Positions 12,130 to 24,820 are shown, counted from the stretch's first letter. The stretch: 64,000 nt of DNA from Fasciola hepatica (GCA_948099385.1 CANUEZ040000168.1:6863501-6927500), one strand, 5' to 3'. Made by a program: numbers and translations. Notes: generated by a model not told the origin, from the sequence alone.

Positions 12130-13540
12130 CAAGACGTCTTGCATCGGAATTCTGTTCAGAGAAGTCAAAGCCCATTACGTCACAGTGGGACTCGGGACGC
12201 AAGAAAAGGGATATATTTTCAATATGTCTCAAAAGAATGGATATCCAAGAAACTCCGTTTAAAGAACCATACACGGAAAGCAATCTTAATGAAGGTTATC
12301 ACTGCCGTACATCGAAAACATATCCGAAACGACCGCAAGACTCTTCCAACCAGAAGGCCTCACACTTGCTCATAAACCAACCAAGACCATGAGAAGAAGC
12401 ATACGAAGGCCGAAAGAACAACTGAAGACCGAAGAAAGTAGAAACGTGATACATAAGGTTAAACGCAAGGACTGAGACAAGTACTACTGTGATAAAATTG
12501 GGAGAAAGGTTACTGTAATAACCGGATTACCCGAAGTAAGAACTCACACCGGTCGGCACTGAAATCTCTTGTGGTTTAGCATACAAAATGCGGCAGTTAT
12601 ATAGGGATGAAATAAGGAAGGGAACGCATTAACACACATGTATGGATCCATCAGTAATGTGATTGGTGGGCACACACTTGCCAGGCTCGGTCACGTGATA
12701 TGGACGTAGATCGTGTGCGCGAGATACGCGTACTGCAATAATCAATACACATGGTTGGACTGAGATGAGTCATACGAACATGGCGCATGTGTTTGTGTGC
12801 AGGCACGCATGGATGCTGGTTGAAATGTATATCGAACGAATGAACACTGACTAGTCCAAATTGGTTTTCTCGAAATGCACGTGACTAGGACAGAATCGTC
12901 ACAGTTACCACAAGAATGTGTGAACACAAATTAGCTGAAAGAAGGCATGATCGATTCTCATTAATATCCGTCCACGAGGATTACGGAAGACACTTTCAAT
13001 TCGGGTTATGTTTATATGCTGTACCAAGCAACCGCGAGATACGCAAATGAGATCTTGGAAGCCTGACATTATTCAACAGATTCAGTCAGTGAACACACTG
13101 AATTGAATAGCATTCACAATCTCCTGATAAGCAAAAACTCAACTAACTCAAGAAATGGAAAACGAATAAACTGGACGTTAACCCGACTGACTCTTAGTCA
13201 CGGAACCCAATTCTTCACGTGAATACATCACACCAGCAAACACCTGTGGGACTCAGTGAACCGAAAACCTAAGAAATTATTGAAAGAACAGTCCAATATG
13301 AATCGCAAAATATTTATATAAATATAGAGAAATGTCGGCATAGGTTTCAAGGGGTCAAGCTTCCAAAATAAGAAAGCATTGCAGAGGGTCAAAAGTCAAG
13401 TTACTAACTGTGGAAGTTCACTCCAAGGGTCAAATGATCAAGTTTTTATAATTAGTGTCTTGTTCGATTCAAAGTCCTTCGGGATGTTAATGTCCAATCA
13501 AGGGGAAAGCTCCATATGTACACAAATGAGTAAGGGCTCT
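12130..13540. other. no recognisable gene
   Basis: Non-coding by inspection. Open frames at 12139-12375 (plus) and 12742-12927 (minus) have no domain or splice support. No copy of a named repeat was identified. Confidence 0.5.
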
Positions 13541-13544
13541 CTAC

Positions 13545-13600
13545 CAGCACACTGATGAAGTCACCTCGACTGGTGATGAAACGTTTGTGACTAAAACGCC
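13545..13600 (+). ncRNA. hammerhead-like motif, best stem II
   Basis: CTGATGA at 13552-13558, then a six-pair hairpin GTCACC/GGTGAT with a short loop, then GAAACG at 13578-13583. A further CGTTT...AAACG pairing downstream could be stem III. An extra A precedes stem II, and the base after stem III is C where U is required, so it looks like a decayed hammerhead rather than an active one. Such motifs are known from retroelement terminal regions, including those of Penelope-like elements. Confidence 0.4.
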
Positions 13601-14467
13601 AGGCTAGGCGACTGGAAGCTATTGAAACCAATCTGTGTTGCAGTCAGAAGCATTTTTCTAAACATTATTAACGTGAAAGATCAACACGAAGCATGCATCA
13701 ATCAAGATGTGAAAACGTATACAAGGTTAGGAACTAAGGCAAAAGTGATCATACTGGTCATCTGGCAATAAGTCACGCAAACAAACCGGATCTAAGTACA
13801 AGAGAAAATGGCCAGAAGATAAATGAACACAGTTACTTATCGATTCGTACTCAGCAGCATCTATGTTTCCCATAAAACACTACAAAAAGACTATGTTACT
13901 AGCCTAGGATATATCTAGATGGGAGAATAGGCTTCAAGTACAGTTCAAAATGAACGGCCAGAATTCGTATCAGTTACGTCCATGAATCAGTAATCATATT
14001 TCACTACAGGAAAACCGGACACAGTAAACTGTCAACAAATAACAATGCAAACTGCACAGCCTGATCAAAAGGGCATTCTGTAAAACGAAGCGCGCTACAG
14101 GCAGATTCATATCAGTAAGTTATAATACTTTTATTACCACATTTCTTGTAAAATTCCACGAACATCTGTGAAACTTCTTGAGGCACATGCTACGAGTCAT
14201 TTTATCCCAAGGTTAGCCTAAAGTTCGCCCAACAGCTTTGAGTATTACGCAGCTTGGGAGCTTTATCACTACACTGCCCACCCAGACAACAGAACACTGT
14301 CCGTAGTGATATTCACTACTTCGCCGCATGCAAACCAGGAGTATGCGGTTTACTGGACGTCTCATTAGGCAGGACATTTCACAAAATTACTGTCGGTCAC
14401 ACAGCACATCAAAATTACTCAATTCCAAGTCCTTTCATTCTTCTTGATCCCATAGGCAAGGTCACCA

Positions 14468-14640
14468 AAGTGTAGCACTCGTGGATCAGTGTTTCGCTAC
14501 GAAGGGTTGCTCGAGTCTGATCTGGAAAATACAAAAAACAGGGGGAATTCCATAAGCTCAAATCTCAGTAAATGCATCATAGGGAACCACAGCTTACACT
14601 AATCGAACACTAATATGGCTGCGAGCAGCCTACTCACCTT
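14468..14640 (+). repeat. ~170-bp dispersed repeat, copy 1 of 3
   Basis: Aligns along its length with 24640-24820 and 36465-36640. Shared landmarks are GGATCAGT at the left, TCAGTAAATGC.TCA in the middle and TCGAACAC.AATA.GGCTGC...CTGCTCAC at the right. The short length and repeated ends suggest a SINE or MITE. No tRNA-like box was seen. Confidence 0.7.
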
Positions 14641-14764
14641 ATTTGAATAACACGTCACAACCAATGAGGGTGAAAGCCACAGGATATACAGTGTGCGGAG
14701 GATCGAGGATACAGAAAAGAAAATTAGGATCGATACATTGATCGTAAAAGAATCAAGTATCCAG

Positions 14765-14800
14765 CAGGCTGATGATGAAATGCTTTCAACCGAAACGCCA
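14765..14800 (+). ncRNA. hammerhead-like motif, degenerate
   Basis: CTGATGA at 14769-14775, a TGAAA/TTTCA hairpin, then GAAACG at 14792-14797. Three unpaired bases separate the hairpin from GAAA, so the core geometry is broken. Confidence 0.3.
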
Positions 14801-15054
14801 AGTTCAGCAAACAGGAGCCCATGGAGAATTGCAAAAGACGCCTAGAACCGTTTAGTCATCCGTGTATCATTCTCATGGTGTTAAGCAGCAAGTTGGATGT
14901 TGGTACTGTCTAATGAATCCCGACATAGAACAACACACGGATAGTACACCAAAATTGCTATCTTCAGCAGTACAATCGACCAAGGGCAGAGCACTGAATT
15001 TTCCATGGGGAAAAATTCACAACAACAAACACACTATCCGTGAAACCAGACTGG

Positions 15055-15300
15055 AGGTGGTTAAAAGGCCATCACGGTGGCCTTTCAACTCTTCTGCTCC
15101 GGGGGTTCGAATCCTGCTTCCATTGCCGGTCACTTCCTCCGTTGGCAGCCTCTAGCCGGCTGCTACCGCCATTCTGAGATATTGTACTGGTAGTACATAA
15201 GAAAAGGAAGTAAATAAAACGATAAAAAGACCTGTGACGGCTTGCGAACAAACGTAAAACCCTACTGGGAAACCATATTAATTCAATTATACTTTCCCAG
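15055..15300 (+). repeat. tRNA-derived SINE-like sequence
   Basis: A near-perfect RNA polymerase III B box, GGTTCGAATCC, lies at 15105-15115. GGTGGTTAAAAGGCC, about 50 bases upstream, could be a decayed A box. The sequence does not fold into a cloverleaf by eye, so this is not a tRNA gene. The tail becomes A-rich after about 15190 (AAATAAAAC). The minus strand is open for 128 codons across it (15458-15072), which I regard as incidental. Confidence 0.5.
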
Positions 15301-16890
15301 ATTGCCAAGGCCCTATCATTTAAACCGAATCTTCTTGCTTCCATCCCCAAATAAACAACAAAAACCGTTAGGCTGACTTTTTCAAAAATTTCCCAATAAG
15401 GGGACGAACCCCCTGATTTATTGGGCTTATTGTGCAAAAAAATGAATGAAAAAGTCACAAAAGAGAGCGTTCATCAATTACGAGTATGAAATTCGATACA
15501 TTATGGGGATGCGTAAGAAAAGCAATTGTAAGTGTTCCACAAAATTCTGCATTTTAAAAAAATTTGATGATTTGCATAAGACCCCTCGACAAGTTTCTGA
15601 GGTACTCTGACAAGATGAACTCCGTCGTTGCTGACAGAATTTATGAGGAAAAAATGTGGGATTAACATTCTGTCCGAAACAATAAAACCCATTGTGGCTA
15701 TAAAAGGAGGGTACAAGAGGTGCATCCGACGGGAAATCGTAGAGGGTTTGCACATACCAAGTTTCAGATCGATCAGCAGTTTCAGCGAACTGCCCTGAGC
15801 TGGATACCACCCGAATAGTGAGGGGTGCGTGGCATGCTCCATCGCGTTGCATTTTGTCGTAGTTATTGCACAAACTGAGAATAAACTGGTTCAAATCACA
15901 AATGAATCAAAAGCTACTGTCGTCGACAGCTCAAAAAAGTTGGTGGTTGTGGGGTTTTGACAGATAGTGCAGTGATCCGAATGTGGGCTTCGAACCTACG
16001 CAGGGAAGCCAACCACCATCCAATCCCCTATCCCGAAAGTGTCCAGAGAAGCGAAGGAACTTCAGTGAACGATTATTGGTTTCTCGTTCACTTTCCTCTT
16101 TAATATAGACGAGTTACTTACCATCAACCTTGCCTAATTTCCTCTAAGTTAATTCTCATGGTTCAGTCAATGTGGTGAATTTATGTTGAATTGGATGTCA
16201 AATACCGATGTAGTCAACTATTTACAGAATGGACGACCAGCAGACTTCAGAATCCATTGTGGTTAAATGGGAGTAGGCAAATCAGCAAACAGGATGTACC
16301 TCCACTGAGTAAAAACTAATTACATGTATCAAATGGAAAGAACTTACTGAGCTTACCACGTTTGCTGAAGATTACTTACCTCGGTTAGATAAAGCTCTGT
16401 GAATGTAGGGGTAATGCAACGCAGTGGACGCTTTAATCGATGATCTATGCTTGTCCATTGTTGGCATGTTATTCCATTGTATATTATGATCCTCAGTCAC
16501 TTATCCCAAGCCCTCCACTTTGTAATCGACCTAGATCATTCAATCAGGGCGTGCATCTGATGTCAAAGGAGTGGCGAGAGAGCCTCAACGCAAAAAGTGG
16601 CCATTTCGGTGTCCGTGCTTGTCATGGAAGGCGTGAGGCTAGCTGGGCTTGTCAAATAGCGAGACTGCGTACACGAGAGGCCTTCACGGGCTGCTTCAAA
16701 ATGTTCGATATTTGTTCATGCTCTAGTTAGTATCGAAAATGTTTCACGTCCGTGGGTGTCTCATCTCGAGCAAATAATCAATAACTAAAAGAATTATTCT
16801 GCAAATGAAACGAGTCATCATAAATCCTCTGAGCACCGTAAGTAATTCTGTTTGAATTCACAGAAAGTCAAGTAATTCCACGGTGTTTCC
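15301..16890. other. no recognisable gene
   Basis: Two overlapping minus-strand frames (15478-15894) and a plus-strand frame (16440-16730) are open without a domain. A B-box-like AGGTTCGAAGCCC lies on the minus strand near 15992. GTAAGT-type donors on the minus strand near 16116 and 16375 have no convincing partner. Confidence 0.4.
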
Positions 16891-16893
16891 CTA

Positions 16894-17277
16894 TCACTGT
16901 TGTGAATTTGCCGTATTGTGCTGCAAAATTTGTCTGTCTGTCACTTCGCTGCTTTGCTTCCCCCGTTCCATCGCTGGCCCATTTCTTCTAGTGACCATAA
17001 ATTGTCCATCGTGAATCGTAATACATTCCACAAACAGGCGAGAAAAATCGGAACCGGTGTAATGTACGGCCTCGTGTATCCAACGACACAATTGTGAAAT
17101 GGCTCCGTGGTGAACAGCGACCGAGTCCATGAATATCCAGTGGTCAGTAGACATAAACATGATTTCAGGGACATCCATCATCACGATACGAATCAATTTT
17201 CGACCACGACTGTGTGTGAGCTCGGGTAGTCCAGAAATGGTCAGAGGCTTTACTGAATGAGTTTGACGACATTCTGA
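16894..17277 (-). CDS. candidate exon, unknown protein
   Basis: The minus-strand frame is open for 127 codons downstream of a good acceptor (pyrimidine-rich tract ending CACCTCAG at 17278). The conceptual protein has a globular-looking stretch, GRKLIRIVMMDVPEIMFM...HWIFMDSVAVHHG...LCRWIHEAVHYTG...LFVECITIHDGQF, with regularly spaced hydrophobics and several Trp/His residues. A GTGACA donor-like site lies near 16950, so the exon may end there rather than at the stop. I do not recognise the family. The longer open frame upstream of 17277 (to 17412) is probably intron. The plus-strand frame at 17306-17632 lacks similar support. Confidence 0.4.
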   Translation of the reverse strand, partial: SECRQTHSVKPLTISGLPELTHSRGRKLIRIVMMDVPEIMFMSTDHWIFMDSVAVHHGAISQLCRWIHEAVHYTGSDFSRLFVECITIHDGQFMVTRRNGPAMERGKQSSEVTDRQILQHNTANSQQ

Positions 17278-17639
17278 GGTGCACAGTGATGAAAAACACT
17301 CCTGAGTGTTAACAAGATTTATTACGAGAAGATCACATGGGTTTTTTGACCAAGATGTTGATCTTAAACTGGAGACAAGAGAAACAGAATATCGGTGGGG
17401 AACAAACCACATCGAGGAAGATGGTTTAATTTATGTCAACAGATATTCATTTGTGATTCATGTGCACTACTACGACCATGTGAACATAACACTCTATCCG
17501 TTCCAAATATCTTACGAGAGAGAAGCTTATTCAAAGTACGGGTGGTCCAGTATTTCACAATTTATTATTATGAAACAACATTTTGTTCTACCAAAGTGGA
17601 TTTCAATAGGGGAGGTTCATGTCGAATGCTAAACTAATT

Positions 17640-19217
17640 GTCTTATCCTTGAGATAAAAAAAGGCAAGTTAAAAGAAAGCCCGTAGTGTAGTAAAAACAG
17701 AGTTATAATCACAAGAGAGGCTGTCTGATCGCTATTTTCTTTTATAAGCATCCTATTTATTCATCAAACGTGGAAAACAACAATGATTCATATGTCCAGA
17801 ACATTGGGTTGATAGTAAAATTATTGCTAATTTAACAGATAATATGAAGCTCCAAGTGTTCCTCATCGTTCGAACATAAACGGTATTATCGTTGCAATAA
17901 GTTTGCACAGCAAGGGATCTAAAATGTTTGTGAAATATTCATGCGGCACAAATAAATACTCAGCTCGGCACTGGAAATTATGAAGCCGTCATTGCACAGG
18001 CCCTTCGTTTGCGGCGCTAGAGATTGCTAGCCAAGCCCTCAAATCGGACTGCAACCATGCTATAATCATCGCAGCCATTACCACCACAATGCGATAGTAG
18101 TAAAACGACCTTCTAACAGGCAGGTCTCCTGCATAATGACAGCAGTAATAGTGTTACAGTCCGCTAGACTTGCCCGGGTCACCGATTGCTCATAACCGAC
18201 CGCTTGTTTGGACATCGATCAAACAAATCTAGAATCAGTAACATGCTCATTTGCAAAGTCGCTGTCCTGTTCACTTGAAGGTAGTCTACATCCGACGAAA
18301 GAGCAGTCTTGTGGTTTGCTTGTCGTCGTTCACCTCATTACAATGAGTCTCTTGGGCATAGCGGCATTGGTAATCCGCAACTTCCCACAGTTCCGTTTTC
18401 AGCAATCAGCTACTTGTCAAGTAGTATATACTCTCGCCACTGTAGTAGTGGTAGTAGTGTCGAGATCTACGAAATTTAACAGGTACAAAATGTCCAGTCT
18501 GAGTGACCCCATCACATTGTTAGATGATAATTGTTGTAGACTACAGATATCTAGTGGAAAAAAGAATAGACTGCCTGCAAAAAGGGTTGATTGAAGGTGT
18601 GTTACATATGTTTGGGTAGACCTACATTCATATCCACTTTCTCTCCCCTCGAGAATGAGTGAGAAGTGTTTATCGAAAACAATCAAACTGGGTTACTAAG
18701 AGAAGTAACTGTATGTGCAACAGCAGTCATCCATTTTTGATTTCCTTTCGTCAAACAAAAGATATCACTAGAATTGCTTAACACGCATTAAAACGTTTAG
18801 ATATGCTCCATCGGCTTCGTAACATGTCCAACCGAATGGTTCATGTTTCAACAAAATAATTCACACACTGACTGGTTCCAGACTGTGCTGATTTCCATGG
18901 TCACCACCGCTACCTTCGAACAGACCACACATGGCCCCTTCTAAATGAACAAATTGAATTGACATTTCAGTCAGTTTTCAACCGTTGTGGTACAACACAA
19001 TCGGAAAACCGGGTTACATGGCAAACAAACGGTGATTGGGGGTAACATGAGTTCCTGCAGTTTTGTGTGTGTATTTGGGTGTTCTCACTCATAGAAATTT
19101 CATCGCCATTCCCCGTGAAAACAGATTTGGTTTCACACACACTTCCTCGCCATGATACAAGTGCCTAATTGGTTGACCCGAAGCAGAATATTTGCCGTGA
19201 ATTGTTTTTGTTCCTGT

Positions 19218-19259
<42 letters not shown>

Positions 19260-20880
19260 CGCTCACCCTTTTATTCTGGTTGGTAGTGGTGATTTCAGGT
19301 TCTCTGAATGTGTATCTGCTACGTGTAGTCATTAACAAGAGAGGCATGCTATCGAGACCGGAATATAGTTGAAACTAGATTTCAACTATTTCTGGAAAGA
19401 AAAGTTCATTCACCAATTTAACGGAATGATTAGTGCAGTCGGAAGCATTGACGTGTCAGTTAGATTTGACTAGCCGTTTATTTCGATGCCCAAGACTATT
19501 TCATCTGACCGTGTTTATTGTGAAAAGTAATACGTTTCTCTTATGAGATGAAGGATCGGGCTATTTTGTCCGAGAACATCGGTCATATAATTTCGTTGAT
19601 TTCTTCACAAGTCGGACGAACCGTCTTTACTGTGAGTTCTTTTTTGGCTATCACTGGTGCCTCCAGAGTGGGTGTAGCACAGCGGGTCATTAAGCAAGCA
19701 TCTCAGTTTGCCTACTGGTCAAACTCGGCAAGCAACTAAATGCCACGCGCTTTCAATGTCTCCGTTCTATTGACTTGGAGGTGTAATTTGCAGTCAACCT
19801 GGATAGTCCAGTGGCAATATGTGGGATTTCGAATCCTCATGGTCCGTGGGTTTGGGTCTCAAGCGGGATTCGTTGATCATACTTTGGTGACGACTTCAAA
19901 CAAGCTACCTCAGAAGATCCAGAGTTAATACTGATTTTAATGGTGAGATGAACCTGATATGGCATGACGTATCGATCTATTAGCAAATTAAATCTTCTAC
20001 AGTTGAACAGATCAGGTAGAAAATGGTCATCACAAATTTACTAATAGTGTCCATTAAGATGCGGCCTGACAGATTTAGAAATAAACTTTCAGTTGGTCCA
20101 ATTGATATAAGTTGTCAGTCTCTCTCATGGGGTTGGGTCCGTTAGTGTGTGTATAATTCAGTTATAGAGAGTATGGTCCATCTGCGAACTGTCCAAAGTC
20201 CCCTTTGTGGTCCCACAGCTCATCTGGCAAACATGACATGCACGCGGTCAACAAAGCATGTGATTTCAGATAAAACACAAGCCTGAAGTCTCCTACCAAT
20301 GAGAGCTATTCAACATTTGTTATTTACAAAGTTTTGACAAACCGAAATCGGTCTTATATGATAAGCCCGTCTGTAACGAGTAGATCCTACCGGATCAGTT
20401 CGTTTAACATCAGACCAAGTTTGTGTCTGATGAGGTGGTAATTACAATTCGACGTGGTTTGCACCCGCAGATCATGCAATGGAACTCGGGCCGGGTAATA
20501 ATATAACCCGTATGTGAAATATCTAAAGCCTCTTTGTTGCAACGTATATCAGCTGGTAGACCTCGTTTGGGTGCCAAAGAGAGCTTTCGAATGCCACGGA
20601 TACGTTTGGTTCTATTCAACGGGATCAGGTGAGCTGACGTGACGCTTATTTTGAGTTAACATGCCTAGCATACGGGACCAGCGATCTTCCAAGGGGGGTT
20701 GCGCGTGCTTGATCTGATATGACGAAAGCAGAAAACTCCGTGAGCCCAGTTCACAGATTCCTGAGCAGACCCTTGAAAGCGACGGGAAGATGTACTGCTG
20801 AATAAGAGGTGAGTATACGTACCAGAAGGTTGCATTTTGCATAATATGAAGGGTACTACATCATGGTGCACTAGCTGAAT
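17640..20880. other. non-coding; one microsatellite
   Basis: No gene supported. The frame at 18208-18594 contains hydrophobic runs but no start context, domain or splice pair. The only clear structure is the TTG microsatellite at 19220-19259. Confidence 0.45.
19220..19259. repeat. (TTG)n microsatellite
   Basis: About 13 perfect TTG units. Read in other frames it gives poly-Leu on plus and poly-Asn on minus, both artefacts. Confidence 0.95.
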
Positions 20881-20884
20881 AAAC

Positions 20885-21075
20885 CTATGAGAGTCAGCCG
20901 AGATAGCCTCTTGGTTAGAAGTTCAACTCACAATCTTTCACCAGGTTCGAGTCCCAGTGGGGGTCGGTGGAAGTGCACCGATGTGGGTTTCATACAAGAC
21001 TAAAACCGACTGCGCAGCCCTTCCATGATTTTCAGTGGTGAATTAAGCGTTCATCTTGCATGATGAATCATAACA
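20885..21075 (+). repeat. tRNA-like SINE, copy 1 (copy 2 at 32.33 kb)
   Basis: A box-like TAGCCTCTTGGTTAGA and B box GGTTCGAGTCC (about 20943-20953) are spaced as in a tRNA promoter. The 3' part, TTTTCAGTG.TGA.TT.AGC.TTCAT, recurs at 32490. The T-arm does not pair well, so it is a SINE rather than a tRNA. A partial 3' end may also lie at about 41388. Confidence 0.6.
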
Positions 21076-22126
21076 TGAGATGAATATAATCTGCGAGAAC
21101 CTTGTGTTCAAACTTATCGCGAGAGTTGAAAAGAATGCGATTCGAGCGGTTGATTAAGTGGATCATTAAAGCGAACTAGAGGAGAGAAGCTCGATTGCCT
21201 GCGAAGCAGAAGCTCGTGGATAACACAGATGAAGCGTTTCTTCGGGAACCCAGCAGAAACTACTGGAAAGCAGCAGAGTGAGCTGACAGTTTGATTGAAT
21301 AGAAATTGCCTAATACTTGGGAATTCGGATAGATAACCTGTTTAATTTACTAATATTTGGTAAAAAAAAATGATGGATAGACCCACGCGGCATCGCATCA
21401 GTGGGTATTTTGTGGTACGTGATGGAGTTTATACGGGGTAGACAATCAATACTAATTACTGGGGGGCTAGAAGGAACAAGAGAACCCCAAGGACTAAACA
21501 GGCATTTAACAGAATTAAACAGGCCTAAATTTAAATGAGGAGTAGTAGGCCTTTCAAAGGTGGATGGATTGTCAGGAAACACCTGAAGATCACGGGGACC
21601 GCAAACAGCCTATTACATCACGACTCTATTGGCATATTCTAATATATGGCAATTAGGACGAATCTCTTGGAACTTATTGATGGGGGTCGCAAGGACAACT
21701 GACAGTGGGATTTAGTTAGAGAAATACAGTTTGCGCCGTCAATTTAACACCAGATGATATAGAATCTATTGGAAGGAATTTTTTATACAGGACAGTAGAT
21801 TAATAGCTCGGATTAGATGCACAATCGCTGAACTCAGGCGGTCAGAAAAAGTACTGACCTTCAAGAAACTGTTTAAACGAGATGCTATTCTGACAGTACT
21901 ACACTAGGATTCGTGCTTCAAAGGAGCCGGGAGAAAATGAAAATCAACGGTGGAACACAATTTGGCGGAATACTTTAATTTCGACCAGAGTTAATCCACA
22001 ACCCCATTAGACTGGGGAAAACTGTAACCGTTTATCGGGACTGAAGAGAGCGATGGAGACGAGAGTACTAAATTCTCGGAGAGTAGGTCTGAGAAAAACT
22101 GAAAGCCATCGTGTCCCGTAAGTTAA

Positions 22127-22609
22127 ATGAAAGGTAAACCACTGGAAGCTTTGGCTAACATAGAGAATATCGAGTCACACAAAGACTGGTTAATGACTTT
22201 CCAGTTATTATGTCTCGCAGAGACTAAACACTTCACATCCACAATTCCTCATCTGCACGGGGATATGGTGCTTATCCGATGGACCAAAATGATAGCTGTA
22301 CCATCAAGGGTGAACGGAAACCATGATCCTGATGCTTACAGCGGGTATTCAACTATGATCCAAGTAGGTCAAACTAAGTACAGACCCAGACTAATGCAGA
22401 TTTCTGTCCAACATGCTCGTGGTCGATTGTGGCAAGTTTCGAACCTTAGATATCACGGATACCTTTCAGTCGACGAGGGACTGTCAAGGACCGCGTCTCC
22501 TGCCGAATTCCAGGGAAGTAAAAACGGAACTCATTTTCGGGTTGCGTTCCCAACCGTTTTCGACCAATTCTTTAGTTTTAATTCTCTCACTCAGATAAAT
22601 CAACGTTAG
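22127..22609 (+). pseudogene. possible LINE endonuclease fragment
   Basis: Open for 160 codons from an ATG. The stretch DWLMTFQLLCLAETKHF resembles the ...LCLTETW... region of apurinic endonuclease domains in CR1/RTE-like LINEs, where the Glu is catalytic. The downstream GGG-containing block of that domain is not clear, and no RT follows. It may be a degenerate transposon fragment or an unrelated open frame. Confidence 0.3.
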
Positions 22610-23289
22610 TTTGGAATTCTCCTCTAACGTGTGACTTGTACATGTTACTTTGGTCCGGTGATTCATGACACACCTTGGCGACGATGGAGGTGACTGAACC
22701 GTAGAGTGACTGTAGATGACCGGCTACCCCTATCTCGTCTTTCAGGTCACTTGAGGGAAAAAGCGGGTGGATAAGGTTAAAGTCAAAGATGCTTCTGGTT
22801 TTCACACACTGAATTCTTTAGTATTCAAGTTCTCATTTGTATCCTAATAATCTCATTCACTTCCGTAGGAATTCTCTATTAGGACATGCCCTTGGGACGT
22901 AGGTGGATTGGATGAGTTCATCCTGTGTTCCTCGTGCAGTTCCTTTTGGTAAATGAGGCATTCGTTGAAAAATAGCCTCGTAAATTTCCTTCCGATTATA
23001 ACCCACCTGTCAAAAGATTGCTGATTCGGTCACCATTTGATAACAATCTTTACTGGTAGTCGCGAACTGGCCCATTCCAACTTTCCTCAAATGTACAACA
23101 TTCGAGTGACGAATAACTGGAAGTGAAACAAAGGTGAGGAAGATAAGTAGACTTTGTGATATTTATATGTTTATTGATCGTTTTAAATAGCAATAAGTTT
23201 GTCAGGAATTCCGAAATTACACTTTGTAGAAAAGTTGTCGGAAGTATTGAACAGCTTATGACCGCTGGGCTTGACATTTGGGTTGCGAA

Positions 23290-23325
23290 CGTTTTATCAC
23301 CAGTCGAAGTGACGTCGTCAGTGTG
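23290..23325 (-). ncRNA. hammerhead-like motif
   Basis: Minus strand: CTGACGA, hairpin GTCACT/GGTGAT, then AAAACG in place of GAAACG (G12 lost). Flanking bases (TTGCACA upstream, TTCGC downstream) resemble those of the other sites, which supports a common origin. Confidence 0.35.
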
Positions 23326-23423
23326 CAAGTGATGGTCCCCGAACACACTTGCAAATATGTGTGGAGCCTGGCCCTTGGTTGGACGTTGAACTCTCGCATG
23401 ACCCAGACCCTAGGAGATCGCTA

Positions 23424-23574
23424 ATTATAGTAAAAAGGCACGATAGCGAACAAGCTCGTTTTCGGTAACTTCATCCTCTGGCTAATACAGTTACATTTAT
23501 ATACGATAGGAATGCATATTTTCGGAACAAAATACAGGGTATTTACAGTATCAAATTAAGATTGGTCACCAATC

Positions 23575-23643
<69 letters not shown>

Positions 23644-23710
23644 ACTGTATTAGCCAGAGGATGAAGTTACCGAAAACGAGCTTGTTCGCTATCGTGCCTT
23701 TTTCTATAAT
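23424..23710. mobile_element. fold-back (MITE-like) element with TA core
   Basis: Arms 23424-23496 and 23638-23710 are inverted repeats of about 73 bases with a single one-base indel. Between them are a perfect palindrome (23554-23580, 13-base arms around one base) and a (TA)n tract (about 23580-23640). The whole unit could fold into one long hairpin. No transposase is present, so it would be non-autonomous. Flanking direct repeats were not evident. Confidence 0.75.
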
Positions 23711-24639
23711 GCAATGGGATTATTCAGTGTAATTATAGTAACTTGATCTTTTGACCTCTTGGTGGAAAAGTCCTAAATTGAGTAACTCGTCTTTCGACCT
23801 TATGGAAAGCCTTCGGAATTCAGAAACCTTAGATCTCGACATCCATGCCGTGGCTTCCATAAATATATATCTTTCATTTCTATTTACGGTTCGTTTTTTA
23901 CTTATTTTTATTTTCATAAGGGCTTGGTCTGTTGAGTCTTCAGCCTGTTAGTTTGGTAGAAGTGCTTACGCAAAGAATATGGTTTCAAGGCTATGAGTCT
24001 ATCGATTTGACAAGTCGGCACACAACCGTTTTTAATTGGGATCTATGCAACTTCAGAAGTTTAACTTGGCGAAACAATTGTATTTTATTGCCCATTCTCA
24101 AGCCATTTACAGAATAAATAGGAAAGACTAGATAAAAGATTATGCGAATAGATTTAAATAAACGCCCATAATGGGCGGAGGTTTGTTACCGTCTAATCAT
24201 TCGTGTCGTGTGAATGGTTCATCCAGCTTACATCTCTGGGTAACATGACGGCAATTTCACACAGCCTTGGTCAATCCTGGACCACGGACACTGTTGCGTC
24301 CAGACCAAACGCATTTCGGCACAAAAAAATCATGGGTCGACCTTCGTATTCCAATTTCTGTAGTGTGCGAAGAAACATACTTGCTTTGTTTGAGGAGACG
24401 ATAAACAACTTTGAGAGCAGTATTTGTATCCATCATATAGTATCAAAGTTTATCTCGTCACTGAAATACAAGAAAGCACTGTACAGCTGGTTCGTCTCGT
24501 TGCTTTTTGGAGATCGTCATTAAAACACGTCCACTGGGGATTAGTCTGCTAAGAACATACAGGATTGCGAGTCAGGTACATTAATCAACAGGTTATCCGA
24601 GATGGCCCACAAAGCCTTGTTCCACGTCGACACAGCATG
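23711..24639. other. no recognisable gene
   Basis: Two modest plus-strand frames (23751-23951, 24203-24523) with no domain or splice support. Confidence 0.4.
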
Positions 24640-24820
24640 TGTAGTATGCAAAGGTCAGTGTTCCTTTGCGGCAGGCTGCTTGTGTTCAGTCTGCAAAATA
24701 CGAAGAACACAGTACACCCCATGAGCACGAAGGCTGATTAAGTGAATCAACAGGATCCAACACTAATATAATTCTAACACCAATATGGCTCTCATCAGGC
24801 TGCTCACTACACATGGCATA
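24640..24820 (+). repeat. ~170-bp dispersed repeat, copy 2 of 3
   Basis: Aligned with 14468-14640 and 36465-36640: GGTCAGTGTTCCTTTGCGGC at the left end, CACCAATATGGCT...GGCTGCTCACTACAC at the right end. Confidence 0.7.

Noticed and set aside
15090..15125. tRNA gene at the GGTTCGAATCC B box, likewise at 20943, 32395 and 55350
   Set aside because: No complete cloverleaf could be folded by eye. These look like SINEs.
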